From NCBI GenBank assembly GCA_902802355.1, contig CADCLU010000004.1, forward strand, positions 1 to 64,000: a stretch of DNA of 64,000 nt, read 5' to 3'. Shown in pieces: positions 63,582-64,000 of this stretch (position 1 is its first letter; every line of letters begins with the position of its first letter). The notes beneath the pieces were generated by a model. That model was not told where the DNA came from and searched no databases. It saw only the letters and a list, made by a program, of their open reading frames with translations. The translations under genes were made by a program, and so were the position numbers. The DNA comes from an uncultured Erysipelotrichaceae bacterium. GTDB taxonomy: Bacteria; Bacillota_I; Bacilli_A; RFN20; CAG-826.

Positions 63582-64000
63582 TTACTTCTTTAATGGGGCA
63601 AGCCTCATCTCGATGTCGTCAATCTCCTTGACGATATCTTTCGAGAGGACCTCACAGCCGTTTTTGGTGATGAGGAGGTCGTCTTCGATGCGGACGCCGA
63701 TATTCTTCTCGGCGATGTATAAGCCTGGCTCATCGCTGATGATCATGCCTGGCTCGAGCTTGAGTTTCTTATACTCTGGGGAGCAAGGGATCTTGTATGG
63801 GTCGTGGGTATCAAGACCGATGAGATGGCTGACACCGTGGAAGTAATATTTGGATATGTCTTCTTTTTTCTCGATGATGCCGTGTCTAAGGCATTCGCTA
63901 GAGAGATATTCGATGGTCGCATTCTGAAGCTCTTCGATGGTGACGCCTGGCTTGGCGATTGAGGCGATCATCTTATTACAGCCAAGGACGATTCCGTAGA
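63582..64000 (-). CDS. M24-family aminopeptidase (Xaa-Pro type), C-terminal part
   Basis: The open frame continues to the end of the window without a start, so the N-terminal portion is missing. The visible 139 residues hold most of the metal site of the pita-bread fold: the His of FHGVSHLIGLDTHD, the Glu in MIISDEPGLYI and the final Glu in GVRIEDDLLIT. This order and spacing fit Xaa-Pro aminopeptidase or dipeptidase (PepP/PepQ) rather than methionine aminopeptidase. A strong terminator follows. Confidence 0.9.
   Translation of the reverse strand, partial: YGIVLGCNKMIASIAKPGVTIEELQNATIEYLSSECLRHGIIEKKEDISKYYFHGVSHLIGLDTHDPYKIPCSPEYKKLKLEPGMIISDEPGLYIAEKNIGVRIEDDLLITKNGCEVLSKDIVKEIDDIEMRLAPLKK

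Overview
The window reads as the chromosome of a low-GC Gram-positive bacterium (Bacillota, class Bacilli or a Mollicutes-adjacent lineage such as RF39, Izemoplasmatales or Erysipelotrichales). The evidence is the DnaB/DnaI helicase loaders, EzrA, the ezrA-cysteine desulfurase-thiI cluster, a T-box before thrS, AddAB, and a gmk-priA-rlmN-prpC-prkC-rpe-rpmB order that follows the Bacillus chromosome. UGA is used as a stop codon (dnaI, pepV, prpC, glgD, addB), so this is genetic code 11 and not a mycoplasma code. Genes are tightly packed, with many 1 to 8 base overlaps. The lineage is inferred from gene content only. I found no rRNA, tRNA, CRISPR array or insertion sequence.

Layout. 1-2.3 kb: end of an unknown plus-strand gene, then dnaI (frameshifted) and dnaB on the minus strand, with DnaA boxes upstream of dnaB. 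2.5-9.2 kb: pfkA, an AT-richer pair (secreted NlpC/P60-like protein plus MacB-type ABC transporter), then T-box-thrS. 9.2-11.3 kb: an AT-rich accessory block with a DUF6883/DUF4926 toxin-immunity-like pair and a divergent gene of unknown function. 11.3-18.4 kb: ogt, the infC-rpmI-rplT operon with its L20 leader, ezrA-desulfurase-thiI, and rpsD with an S4-type leader. 18.4-24.3 kb: a lipoprotein, tyrS, an EAL-domain membrane protein and a LacI/CcpA-type regulator. 24.5-29 kb: coaX, an ECF S component, pepV, trmB, ytpR. 29-35.2 kb: glycogen genes glgC-glgD-glgA leading into leuS. 35.3-46 kb: rpmB, rpe, prkC, prpC, rlmN, a degenerate rsmB, a DUF1904-like protein, priA, gmk and rqcH. 46-48.1 kb: a thioredoxin-like lipoprotein and an ATP-grasp enzyme. 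48.1-55.1 kb: the complete F-type ATP synthase operon. 55.1-64 kb: a DUF5677-like protein, addA, addB, glpK and the C-terminal part of an M24 peptidase.

How the genes work together. Most of the window is housekeeping: translation (thrS, tyrS, leuS, infC, ribosomal proteins, rqcH, tRNA and rRNA modification), replication and repair (dnaB, dnaI, priA, addAB, ogt), and central and energy metabolism (pfkA, rpe, glpK, glycogen synthesis, pantothenate uptake and activation, ATP synthase). The observations most worth a second look are: (i) a recurring promoter layout with the -10 hexamer 6-9 bases before the start codon and no Shine-Dalgarno, predicting leaderless mRNAs for at least six genes; (ii) an ATP synthase c subunit with two membrane carboxylates and an ES-x3-Y motif, pointing to Na+ coupling; (iii) an RsmB homologue that kept its place in the genome but lost the SAM loop and both catalytic cysteines; (iv) the accessory block at 9.2-11.3 kb; (v) a probable AUC start codon in infC.
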